The notes under the pieces: generated by a model
Database searches by the model: none
Seen by the model: only the letters and a program-made list of their open reading frames with translations
Told to the model about the DNA's origin: nothing
Translations under genes and position numbers: made by a program
In this document: one piece after another, positions 1 through 9,566 of the stretch
Numbering within the stretch: the stretch's first letter is position 1
Layout of the letters: every line of letters begins with the position of its first letter
NCBI RefSeq assembly: GCF_008728515.1
Contig: NC_044977.1
Location: 6,719,501 to 6,783,500 of the forward strand
Direction of reading: 5' to 3'
Length of the DNA: 64,000 nucleotides
Origin: Papio anubis
Taxonomy: Eukaryota; Chordata; Mammalia; Primates; Cercopithecidae

Positions 1-89
1 TGGCACTCTATATTCTGGTCTTCTCTGATACATCTGCTACCATTTACTATTTACTGCTGTAATATAGCTCCATGTACATTCATATTTAA

Positions 90-730
90 TAGCTGTATTC
101 AGTGGGAGAGGCAGGGCAGAACGTGCTTATTCCATCAAACGAGTAAACTTGGAAACGTCTTGGAAACTTCTTAGTGATTGAAATGAAAAAGAAAAAAATA
201 TTAAACAGCAGATTAAACAAGGATGAAACTGAGCTAGTAAACCTGAAGAGAGACATAAAAATTACTTTAAAAGTAACGAAGATAAACATGTAGATAAAAA
301 TTATGCAAGACAAGATCAGAAACATGAAGAATAAACTGAAGTATGGCATACATTAAATCAGAATTCCAGAATTAGGTAATAAAGAGAATGAATGAGAGAA
401 AATATTTAAAGAGACTTAGCTGAGAAATGAAACAGATTGCTAAAGTAAATAGAACTTCTGCTTCTCTAACACCAGTCTAAAATATGTAAAGTCGGAGAAG
501 AAAGATAGCTATAACATGTAATAAACAAAGATTTTGTATTAAAATTGTTGAAGCAATCCCATATATCAATAAGAAAAAAATAGAGAAAAAAGAACAAATG
601 ATATGAGGAGGTTTTTCTTTTTGTTTTGTTTTCCAGAAGAGAAAACACTAACGGAGGATAAAAATATATACAAAAGTATACTGTCTTGGTAATCAAGGAA
701 ATGCAGATTAAAACTCTAAGGAGACCTCAT
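90..730 (+). mobile_element. Ancient L1 (L1M-type) relic
   Basis: From about 540 to 730 the sequence follows the order of an L1 ORF2 3' segment in sense orientation: an 'atcaataagaaaaa' stretch, then 'gaacaaatgatatga', then 'gtaatcaaggaaatgcagat' and 'taaaactctaaggaga'. This corresponds to the conserved L1 phrase about 'aatcaaagaaatgcaaatta'. The part before 540 is A-rich and could be an older part of the same element, but I cannot align it. No open frame survives. It is an ancient, heavily mutated L1 (eutherian age); the subfamily cannot be named. Confidence 0.4.
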
Positions 731-734
731 TTTA

Positions 735-1700
735 CACGTGTTTTAAATGTATTCAACACTTACTCTATTGAGCACTCATTAAACACAGGGCATTGTCCTA
801 AGAACCCAGGGGGCTGTAAAGTTGGAAAATGTAAAGCAGATTAACTGCCATGGACAATGGTAGAGAAAAATAATTTCTACAGAGACAGAGTAAGAAAATG
901 TTATCCCACTTAATGGTAACATTAACCGTAAATTATTAGAATAATAAAATGAGTGTTTGGAAAAGGAGATGTTCTATTTAAATGTTATATGGAGAAATAG
1001 TAAGATGCACTAACCTTCCCCAACTGTGAAAATGCAGGGTTAACTCAAATTTTTCATAATATTTAGTCTTTTGAGATGGAATTAATTATTCTCTTTATTT
1101 ACAATATTGGACTAGCCCTTATAATCTAAAAATTACTACTACATATGTCTGCGTCTCTCAAAACATGGCAAAAATGTTTAGAACAGCAATTCTGTTTTTT
1201 CATGTTGGATAGCTAGAATCCATCACTGTGTATGTCCCATAACAAATTTTGGTTGCATGAATAAAATGTATAAAACCATTTATTCAATGTGATAAAAGTT
1301 GAATACCAGGCAAAGAAATCTCTACTGTCTTGGATAGACAATGAAAAATCAATGAAGATGGACTGACATGATCAAAATCATATTTTAAGAAGATTAATTG
1401 GCCAGCACTGTACTTGATAGACTGGAAAAGAAAGAGACTGAGTTACAAGACAATTAATATAGTCCATTATGAGGGAATAAGCATCTCAACAAGGGTGGCA
1501 GCACACAGTACAGATAACGGGACTATTCAGCAGGCAAATTGAATAATAAATGTAGAAGTGTTAGGAGCTCATTGATAGGTGTTGATGGCTAGGAGAAAAC
1601 AAAAGCAGGAAGGAAGAAGAATACTTGTTCAATGTGAATTTCTCTATGATGTTCATAATGTTTAGAGAGGATCATTTCAATCGCATGTTATGAGAAGAAA
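735..1700 (-). mobile_element. LINE2 (L2) relic, reverse orientation
   Basis: At 747-815 the order 'attcaacacttactctattgagcactc...gggcattgtcctaagaaccc' is the reverse complement of the LINE2 3' end. Further right, 1358-1500 reads '...ctgacatgatcaaaatcat...ttaagaagattaattggcc...' and 'caattaatatagtccattatgaggg...agggtggcagcac', matching in order the reversed LINE2 segment around 'gtgacatgatctga', 'gaggctattgcaatagtcca' and 'agggtggtagcagtgg'. The element is broken by indels and carries no coding potential. The part between 900 and 1300 is assigned only by position. Confidence 0.5.
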
Positions 1701-2189
1701 TTAATCTAGCAAACCAGTTAAGTAGAAACAAACACCAACACAATGAATTGGGTGTCAATAATATCTAGGGCAGCTCAGAATTAAAACAAGTAAAAAAAAG
1801 TTGATAGTGCATAAAAATATGCAAATTACTTGGTGTGGAAATTATTTCTGGAAGATGAATATTGTAAAGCATTATATTAACACAAGAGTAAACAGAATTA
1901 GAAAATAAGAGTAGCAGATGTTATCTTTTGTTTTCTACTTGTTGGAGCCAGCATGTCTTGTGTTCTCAGCTTACGTTTTAAGTTCCTGTTGTCCACCTCC
2001 CGCTAATCCTCAGGCGTTTGAATTTCATCTCAGCGCTGGATAGGGAAGCTAGAATAAAAAACGTGGCACAATGCTCTGGAAGCATTGCTAAATAAGTTCG
2101 AAAAACTTGGCCCTTCTATTGTCCAATTTTTCACGTATAATTGGCCAATATGAATTGGGATATTTGCAATATGTATAAAGACTTTAAAG
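1701..2189. other. Unassigned intergenic sequence
   Basis: AT-rich sequence with no recognisable repeat, splice pattern or usable frame. It ends in 'ctttaaag' (2182-2189), the left target duplication of the next element. Confidence 0.4.
2182..2189. repeat. Left 8-bp target-site duplication of MER1
   Basis: CTTTAAAG, a self-complementary octamer, repeated exactly at 2710-2717 on the other side of the transposon. This fixes both ends of the insertion. Confidence 0.9.
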
Positions 2190-2709
2190 CAGTGGTCCCT
2201 AACCTTTTTGGTGCCAGTTTTGTGGAGAAAATTTTTTCGTGGACTTGGGTTTGGAGGATGGTTTTGGCATGATTCAAACACATTACATTTGTTGTGCACT
2301 TTATTTCTATTATCATTACATCATAACATACAATGAAACAATTACACAACTCACTATAATGTAGAATCAGTGGGAGTCCTGAGCTTGTTTTCCTGCAACT
2401 AGATGGTCCCATCTGGCGGTGATGGGAGACAGTGACAGATCATCAGGCATTAGATTCTCATAAGGAATAGGCAACCTAGATTCCTTGTATGTGCAGTTCA
2501 CAATAGAAGTCTCACTCTTATGAGAGTCTAATGCCCCTACTGATCTGACAGGAGGCGGAGCTCAGGCAGTAAAGTGAGCAATGGAGAGAGGCTGTAAATG
2601 CAGATGAAGCTTTGCTGGCTCACCTGCCACTCACCTCCTGCTGTGCTGCCTGGTTCCTAACAGTCCACAAATCAGTACCAGTCCCTGGCTCAGTGGTTGG
2701 GGACCCCTG
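2190..2709. mobile_element. MER1-type hAT-Charlie DNA transposon, complete ends
   Basis: A non-autonomous hAT element of about 520 bp, the length expected of MER1A. Its ends are inverted repeats: left 'cagtggtccctaacc', right 'ggttggggacccctg', whose reverse complement is 'caggggtccccaacc' (13 of 15 identical). It is flanked by an exact 8-bp target duplication CTTTAAAG at 2182-2189 and 2710-2717, the length hAT transposases make. Characteristic inner phrases include 'atcatcaggcattagattct' and 'gatctgacaggaggcggagc'. It encodes no transposase and was mobilised in trans. MER1 elements were active early in primate history, so the copy is fixed and inert. Confidence 0.9.
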
Positions 2710-2717
2710 CTTTAAAG

Positions 2718-4348
2718 GACTGAAAAATTATTTCACTTCATTGTCTATCTGTTTATACATGCATAATCTATGCTTCTCACTCTGTTTTATATCTACCTGA
2801 ATAGCAATATATAAAAACAGACATAAATACATTCAAATTAGACTAAAATATTCCTGAACACTAAAAACTGCATTGTTATTCAAGATCCCAAAATTAATTT
2901 CAAAATATGATTTTAAATTTTCTAATATAGATAATACTTGCTTTATACTGTAAATAGGAGCTAACATGAGGTATCCCCGGAAATCTAAATCTACCTTTTT
3001 AGCTTGAGTACAGCTTCTATTTGAAGAGGCTCTCTTTATGTTTACTATAATGTTGTAGATGTATACTATTTCAAGTTAAAATTTAACACATCATGTTGGT
3101 GAATTAACATTCTCCATTATACCCTCATCTGCATATATTTAATGGTTCATAAGTCGCAATATATTTTCATAGATTTTATCAGAAAAATGCTAAAATGATG
3201 TCAAGTCAAAATAACCAATTTATATTAAAATATTATAAAATGAAATATTCTTGCCAATCAGTTTCTCTATCTCGAATATATGAAAATGAGGTCTGCTTAT
3301 TACAACTTCAAAAGAAGAGCTAAGTGATGATAGGTGCTTATAATAAGGCCTCCAGTTCTTTGGAAGAAAGTTCACCAGGTAATGGTACATAAATAAATGC
3401 TTTGGGTTTTGATGACTTGGGTATAAAATTGTTCCTTTAACCAAAATCTGTATTTATAGTCATTATTGACAAGAAAGCTGATTTCTCCATGAAACAGGTT
3501 ATTGGGGCATTCATTTCCAACCAAATCTGTTCTTGTCACTCTTTGATTGCATTTTTTTCCCTTTGCAGAATTATTATAAAACATCTACAGCGAAAACATT
3601 CCTCTTTTAAGTAACAAGAAAACCATTCTATGGGACCAAATGCTTTTCAATACATCATTTTCAGATGCTCCAAAATTAGCAACATTTTCTGTTATCTGTA
3701 TAATTATGCTTCCAGGTTCCCTAAGGAATTAGGTTTCTGTGTAAATAACTTTATCATGAAACATAATACATACAATCACTATCTAGTTTGCAACAAAAAA
3801 ATATATGAATATGCTCTAACATTACACACACAATTCATATATATGTTTCAATTCTTCATACATGGTGAAGGCCAAACCTTGCAACCCATTGAAGTCACCA
3901 AGAGTTAACTTTATTAACTATTTTATGGTTAACTATTGACTACTTTAATTTTATTAGATTTGCATCTTTTTTGCTTCTTTTCTTAAATACCATTTGTAAT
4001 AGCCACTTATTTTTCTGTAAGTGAGATAAAATATCTTAGGGAATTTTAAATAACATTTAAACACCTCATACATCATTTTGTAATTCTCTGTCAGTGCTTT
4101 ACCATTTTCGGTAAGGTTTGTGGTGATTTGTGATGACCAGGAGCCATTGCTGAAGGTGGAGTGTGTTCATCCTCTGTGAGAACCAGTGAAAAATAACCGT
4201 GTGGAGAGGGTCTGCAATACATGGTATAATTAGCCTGATTAGTTTCTCTGCATGTTCAGATTTTGAAAAATCTACAGTGAATAAAATTGTCCTTTTCAGA
4301 AAAACAGCATTATTTTTATATTAACCATGTAGTTTTATTTTTACATAT
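2718..4348. other. Unassigned AT-rich intergenic sequence
   Basis: About 1.6 kb of AT-rich DNA with no recognisable repeat and no supported exon. Frames of up to about 90 codons occur on both strands but show no domain, no biased composition and no splice context, so I treat them as chance. Confidence 0.4.
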
Positions 4349-5600
4349 CGTATTTTTTTTTAGACTTTTATTTTAAACTTAGTGATACAAGTGCAGGTTG
4401 GCTAGATAGGTAAACGTGTGTCCTGGAGATCTGTTGTACAGATGATTTCATCACCCAGGTATTATGCTTTGTAGTAATTAGTTGTTCTTCCTAATTCTCT
4501 CCCTCTTTCCATCCTCCACCTTCCAGTAGTTCCCAGTGTGTGTTGTTCCTCTCTACATGTCCATGTGTTCTCATCATTTAGCTCCCACGTACAAGTGAGA
4601 AGATGTGATATTTGGTTTCCTGTTCCTGTGTTAGTTTGCTTAGAATAATGGCCTCCAGGTCCCCAGGTCCCTCTGTGCTCCTGTAAAGGACATGATATTG
4701 TTCTTTTTTTTATGCCCGAATAGTGTTCCATGGTATATATGTACCACATTTTTTTAATCCAGTCTATCACTGATGAGCATTTTAGGTGGATTCCATATCT
4801 TTGCTATTGTGAATAGTACTAAACACACATGTGCATGTGTGTTCAAAACAGAATGACTTATATTTCCTTGGGTATATACCCACCATTGGGATTGCTGGGT
4901 CGAATGGTATTTCTGTCTTTAGGTCTTTGAGGAATCACCACACTGTCTTCCATAATGGCTGAACCAGTTTACACTCCCACCAACAGTGTAGGTGTTCCTC
5001 TTTCTTCACAACCTCACCAGCATCTGTTATTTTCTGACTTTTTCATCATAGCCATTCTGACTGGTGTTAGATGGTATTTCATTGTGGCTTTGATTTGCAA
5101 ATGATCACTGAGGTTGAGCTTCTTTTCATATGATTATTGGCCACATGTATGACTTCTTTTGAAAAGTATTGGGCGGGTGTGGTGGCTCACATCTGTAATC
5201 CTAGCTACTTGAGAGTCTGAGATGAAAGGATTGCTTTAGCCTGGAAAGTAGAGGTTGCAGTGAGCCAAGATCGCACCACTGTGCTCTAGTTTGGGCAACA
5301 GTGTGAGACATCATCTCGAGAAATAAGTAAATAAATAAAAAAGAGAAGGGTCTGTTCATGCCCATTGCCTACTTTTTTGTGGGGTTGTTTGTTTCTTGTA
5401 AATTTGTTTAAGTTCTTTATAGATGCTGAATATTAGACCTTTTGTTGGTTTACATAGTTTGCAAAAATTTTCTCTCATTCTGCAGGTTGTCTGTTTACTT
5501 TGTTGATAATTTACTTTGCTGTGCAGAAGCTCTTTAGTTTAATTAGATCTCATTTGTCAATTTTTGTTTTTGTTGCAATTGCTTTTGACATCTTCATCAT
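4349..5600 (-). mobile_element. L1 3' end (L1PB/L1MA-type), reversed
   Basis: A 5'-truncated LINE-1 on the minus strand. The poly-A tail appears as a T run at about 4350-4359, followed by the reversed 3' UTR ('gatacaagtgcaggttggct', 'tttcatcacccaggtatta') and the reversed 3' end of ORF2. On the minus strand 4770-4462 still reads the ORF2p C-terminal region, recognisable as W-Y-I-Y-T-M-E-H-Y-S-G-I-K-K, but with altered downstream residues, so it is a dead copy. Reversed ORF2 phrases continue to 'gttgcaattgcttttgacat' near 5590 and stop where the LTR begins. An Alu sits inside at 5171-5341. The 3' UTR type suggests an older primate or late eutherian L1 rather than a young L1PA. Confidence 0.85.
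5171..5341 (+). mobile_element. Short Alu-like element inside the L1
   Basis: Begins 'gggcgggtgtggtggctcac' and ends in 'aaataagtaaataaataaa'. At about 170 bp it lacks roughly one monomer: the 5' part jumps from 'ctgtaatcc' to 'tagctacttgaga', so it is an internally deleted Alu or a free-monomer-like copy. L1 sequence resumes on the right ('aagggtctgttcatgcccat'). Confidence 0.75.
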
Positions 5601-6242
5601 TGATGGCAGTGGTGGCCTGTATGGAGTGGCCACTGGGAAGATGCCAGCTGCAGCAGGTGAGGTAGGGCTGGGGGGGCCAGGAACAGGCAGAAGCCCTGCC
5701 CCCTTCCAAGTTGGCAGGGCAGGAGCCCCACCATCCAGGCACAGCTGCAGCTGCCCAGTCATGGCTGTGGACCTGGGTATCCCTATGTTCTTGGGGGCCC
5801 AGGAATTCCCCCTGCTTCTGCAGGCTCAGGAATGCCTGTTTCTGCCTCCTGGCCTCTCCCTGTTCTTGGCACCCATTCTGATTTCAAAGCAAATTGAAGC
5901 CAAGTCCAGGTGCTCTCGTGATCTGCCCAGGTATGGGCAGCTCTGACAGACTAGCACCCTGCTGCCTCAGCCCCCTCTGGACTTTGAGTGCCAATGAGCA
6001 TGACAGGGAGGCTGATGGAGAAGTGAGGGTGGCTCAGCATGAACAGCCTGGGAGCAGTGGATGACATGTAGATGGAGGCAGGAGGCAGACAGGCTCCTGG
6101 GAAGAAGGGGTGGGTCACTGTTCCACCCTCATGCCAGTCACAGCTTGAAGCCTGGGGGCTGGGCTGTCAGTACTAGGTGGAGTCCACAGCCCACAGCAAG
6201 AACTTATGGTGCTTTTTCCAGGCCCGCCCATGCCCCCCATGG

Positions 6243-6285
6243 ACCAATCAGCATGCACTTCTTCCCTTCTGAAGTTCATAAAAAC
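6243..6285 (+). promoter_or_regulatory. LTR core promoter: CCAAT and TATA-like boxes
   Basis: A CCAAT box (accaatc, 6243-6249) lies about 30 bases upstream of a TATA-like cataaaaa (6278-6285). The same pair occurs at the matching place in the LTR at 63 kb. Whether it is still active cannot be told from sequence. Confidence 0.5.
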
Positions 6286-6449
6286 CCTGGACTCAGCCAG
6301 ACTCACAGAGATATCCAGACAAACTGCTTACAGCTAGGAGCTACCCCTTCCAGGTCTTCTCTCCGCTGAGGACTGCACACTTATCTGGATGACCTGTCTG
6401 CAGATAGGAGCTCCCCACTCCATGTCTCCTGAGAGCTGTACTGTTGCTC

Positions 6450-6455
6450 AATAAA
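6450..6455 (+). terminator. LTR polyadenylation signal AATAAA
   Basis: AATAAA after 'actgttgctc', about 170 bases downstream of the TATA-like box, the usual spacing for the R region of an LTR. It could end transcripts entering from the left. Confidence 0.55.
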
Positions 6456-7080
6456 GTATCCCTTCACGTTGCTCACCCTCCATTTGTCCATGTACCTCAT
6501 TCTTCCTGGACTGAGTAGGAGAACTCAGGACCCACCGAATGGCAGGACTGAAAGAATGGTAACACAAACAAGGCTGAAACATGCCCCCCTGTTCACCACA
6601 TTGCAAGCAACAAGAAGGAAAGACGAGCTGCGGCCCTTCAGGAAGCCCAGACCTAAGGGATCCCTGAGTCAGGGCTGTTACACCCTATTTGGGATTCTGT
6701 GGTTCCTGGCGTATCCAAGCTTCGAGGTGCCATTGCGTTCCCAGGGCCCGCAGCAGAAGCTGCTTGCAGTATGTCTGGTCCAGTCACAGCCTCCCACGGA
6801 GCTGGCACATGTGCTGGCACCCGCAGCTGTTCTCCTCGCTGCAGCAGCCGATAGCTGCCTGGCTGTGTGCAATGGCTGGACCCCGTGCTTGCTCACTTAT
6901 GCACCCCTTGCTGATCTGCGTCAGCAGTTGTGGGATTCCGGCTGGCAACACGAGCCCAGTGCAGCCTGCCAGGCCGAGTAGGTGGAACGAGCCCAGGAGG
7001 CCCGAGCAAACTCGGGCAAAGGCGTCATCAGCTACAGACGCTTCCAGCTGGAAAAGCAACACCCCAGGGATCCCGTGACA

Positions 7081-8116
7081 ACAATGGGATAATATTCTGA
7101 GAAATGTCTTTTTTTTTTCTTTCAGATTTGCATTACATACAGCTTATAACACAAGCTCATTTAAGATTTCTTGTGTCCTTTTAAATCCTTCTAATAGGTT
7201 TCTAGGCAAATTAATGTTTCTATTATAGTCACATTTTCAGAGTATTATAAAAATATATTTAAAAATAAATGTACCACATATTTGACCAACTATAATTAAA
7301 TAAATTTAAATATTGATTTATTCACCTTTTTGTCCCTATGGTTTTAATCTACTGTTTTAAGTGTCTCATACACACACACACACACACACACGAAAACATA
7401 TACATATGTATATATCATGTGTATATCTATATAGTTATAACTACAGATAGCTATACCTGCATCTATGTAAATATGTATAGAGATATTTATATGTGCACAA
7501 CATAAATCTATTCTCTCTCTCTATATATATATAGTGATTACATACCTTTTTATACACATACACATACATGTGATGTTACTCTTTAATGTTATAAAATGTA
7601 TGTTCTCTCTCTGAGTCAAAAGATCAAAAACGTATAAACAATAGCAGATCAATTCAATTTTTCTCCTAGTTGCTGAAGAATGAAGTAGGTGAATTATAAT
7701 TAAATGTATAATAAATTAAGTGTATGACACTCTTTCTTTTTTTATTTTTTTACAAGACAACCTGAATACAAAGATTGGAAGCTTACCAGATGATTTCCAA
7801 AAGTAGAAGCAGTAACAAAACTGTGATTTTTTTTTAGTAGAATAAACAGCATTTTTTTGGAATCATGGAGCTGTTACATATTCACTGGATGGCAGAGTAT
7901 TAACAAACTCTGGACTTTAGATACTTTACTTATGAAATCAAAACAACAATAGCATTCAATATAAATAAGCTTCAACACACTATAATAATACATTTTAGAA
8001 GGAAAGATTAGATAACACAGACCATCCATATAGGGGATATTTATAAATGATGTGTGAAATATTAAAAATGCCTACTTGAAAGAGGTGGCAGACTAACTAG
8101 GCAGTAAATAAATATA
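7081..8116. other. Unassigned AT-rich sequence with microsatellites
   Basis: No recognised transposon or exon. It contains a (CA)n run and following AT-rich microsatellite (listed separately). The left neighbour is the LTR end; I see no continuation of the L1 that preceded that LTR. Confidence 0.4.
7370..7565. repeat. (CA)n then (TA)/(TATG)-rich microsatellite
   Basis: About 11 uninterrupted CA units at 7370-7391, followed by degenerate TATA/TATG/TCTA repeats up to about 7565, including a TC run grading into TA at about 7512-7535. Confidence 0.85.
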
Positions 8117-8483
8117 TGTGTTAGTCTGTTTTTATGCTGCTGATAAAGACAAACCTAAGACTGGGCAATTAAAAAAAAAAAAAGAGGTTTAATTGGACTT
8201 ACAGTTCCACACCATTGGGGAAGCCTCACAATCATGGCGGAAGGTGAGGAGGAGAAAGTCATGTCTTACATAAATGGCATCAGGCAAAGAGAGAGAGAGA
8301 GCTTGCACAGGAAAACTCCCATTTTTAAAACTATCAGAGACTTATTCACTATCATGAGACTAGCAAGGGAAAGATCCACCCCCATGATTCAATTGTCTCC
8401 CACCAGATTCCTCCCACAACACGTAGGAATTACGGGAGCTACAAGATGAGATTTGGGTGGGGACACAGAGCAAAACCATATCA
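8117..8483 (-). mobile_element. MST/THE1-type MaLR solo LTR, reversed
   Basis: Reading + strand it begins 'tgtgttagtctgtttttatg' and ends 'caaaaccatatca', the reverse complement of a MaLR LTR running TGATATGGTTT...ACTAATACA. Phrases such as 'gaggtttaattggacttaca', 'cctcacaatcatggcggaag' and 'gatttgggtggggacacaga' are diagnostic. Length is about 367 bp, right for MSTA/THE1. The 5-bp flanks are ATATA (8112-8116) and GTATA (8484-8488), 4 of 5 identical, consistent with a solo LTR and a slightly mutated target duplication. No internal sequence remains. Confidence 0.9.
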
Positions 8484-8800
8484 GTATAGGTCCACAAAAA
8501 TCCAAAGTTATTAATTTAGATTGGGGTCTTTTGCCTTTGGAGAGTTGCTGATCTCAAAGACATGGATTAAAGATTGTGCAATGCTTTTGACAACCTTGAG
8601 AGTCTAGAATGGCACAAATTAAAATTCAGGAAATGGCATAGTGAACTCTCATCCCTTCACAATGGAAGCCTAAGAATCTACATCTGAGCAGTAAGGGGTA
8701 ATTGAAAAAAAGAAAAAAGAAAAGAAAGTCAGATTGACTAGAGTCCATGTAAGTCATTGCAATGTTGCAGATGCTTTTTTTTTTTTTTTTTTCAATAGTT
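8484..8800. other. Unassigned sequence with A- and T-runs
   Basis: No recognised element. An 'aaaaaagaaaaaagaaaag' run is near 8705-8727 and an 18-base T run at about 8776-8793. Confidence 0.4.
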
Positions 8801-8807
8801 ACCACTC

Positions 8808-9342
8808 TTTTTTTTTTTTATTATACTTTAAGTTCTGGGATACATGTGTAGAACGTGCAGTTTTATTACATAGATATACACGTGCCATGGTGGTTTGCTG
8901 CACCCATCAACAGATCATCTATATTAGGTATTTTTCCTAATGCTATCCTTCCCCTAGCCCCTGACTCCCTGACAGGATGCAGTGTTTGATGTTCCCCTCA
9001 CTGTGTCCAGGTGTTCTCATTGCTCAACTCCCACTTATGAGTGAGAACATGTAATGTTTGGTTTTCTGTTCCTGTGTTAGTTTGCTAAGAATGATGGTTT
9101 CCAGCTTCATCCATGTCCCTGCAAAGGACATGAACTCATCCTTTTTATGGCTGCATAGTATTCCATGGTATATATGTGCCACATTTTCTTTATTCAGTCT
9201 ACCTTTGATGGGCATTTGGGTTGGTTCTAAGTCTTCGCTAATGTGAAGAGTGCTGCAATAAACATACGTGTGCATGTGTCTCTACAGTAGAATGATTTTA
9301 TAATCATTTGGGTATATACCCAGTAATGGGATTGCTAAAAGT
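8808..9342 (-). mobile_element. L1PA-type 3' end, reversed and 5'-truncated
   Basis: The T run at about 8808-8820 is the reversed poly-A tail, followed by 'attatactttaagttctggg', the reversed 3' terminus of primate L1. The minus strand at 9275-9024 reads the ORF2p C-terminal region, ending with K-L-T-Q-E-Q-K-T-K-H-Y-M-F-S-L-I-S-G-S and a stop, the natural end of ORF2p. The 5' truncation is at about 9342 ('cagtaatgggattgctaaa'), so under 20% of an L1 is present and it cannot move. It is younger than the L1 at 4.35 kb, judging by its closeness to the L1PA consensus. Confidence 0.9.
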
Positions 9343-9350
9343 TACATTTC

Positions 9351-9566
9351 TTTTTTTTTTTTTTTTTTTTTTGAGATGGAATCTTGCTCTATCATCTAGG
9401 CTGGAATGCAGTGGCATGATCTTACTGCAATCTCCGCCTCCCAGGTTCAAGCAATTCTCTTGCCTCAGCCTCCCGAGTACCTGGAATCACAGGCTCCCAC
9501 CACTAAGCCCAGCTAATTTTTTGTATTTTTAGTAGAGACAGGGTTTCCCCATGTCAGCCAGCCTAA
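9351..9566 (-). mobile_element. Alu, reversed, truncated at its 5' end
   Basis: A T run at about 9351-9372, then 'gagatggaatcttgctctat' and the reversed right monomer through 'tagagacagggtttccccat'. It stops near 9566, missing about the first 90 bases of an Alu. It directly follows the L1 truncation point, and L1 does not resume on its right. I cannot identify a clean target duplication. Confidence 0.85.

Larger units (their letters stand above)
5601..7080 (+). mobile_element. ERV1-class LTR (possibly LTR1-like), solo
   Basis: A GC-rich block of about 1.5 kb in AT-rich surroundings, starting TGATGGCAGTGG and ending near 'gtgaca'. In sense order it has a CCAAT box (accaatc, 6243-6249), a TATA-like cataaaaa (6278-6285) and a polyadenylation signal AATAAA (6450-6455), as expected for U3-R-U5. 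The part from about 6230 on is homologous to the LTR at 63086 (shared 'cctcattcttcc', 'ggaccaatcagcatgca', 'aataaa' and the later 'cttgctcac' context). No gag, pol or env follows, so this is a solo or truncated LTR. Frames of 148 and 170 codons inside it have no retroviral or host domain. The family name is tentative. Confidence 0.7.

Noticed and set aside
4462..4770. 102-codon minus-strand frame that looks like a gene
   Set aside because: It is the mutated C-terminal end of L1 ORF2p in a 5'-truncated L1, not a host gene.
5500..5946. 148-codon open frame on the + strand
   Set aside because: It crosses the junction from reversed L1 into the LTR, so its two halves have unrelated origins; a chance fusion frame.
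6469..6981. 170-codon open frame on the + strand, with other frames of over 90 codons overlapping on both strands
   Set aside because: It lies in the GC-rich U5-side part of an LTR. Overlapping frames on both strands are expected when stop codons are rare, and no retroviral or host domain is visible.
5601..7080. GC-rich block considered as a CpG-island gene promoter or an SVA element
   Set aside because: It has LTR order (CCAAT, TATA-like, AATAAA) and a related copy at 63 kb. SVA is hominoid-specific and its CCCTCT hexamer and VNTR parts are absent.
8790..8820. T runs as possible RNA polymerase III terminators or a bacterial-type terminator
   Set aside because: They are reversed poly-A tails of L1/Alu or simple runs; no pol III gene or hairpin precedes them.
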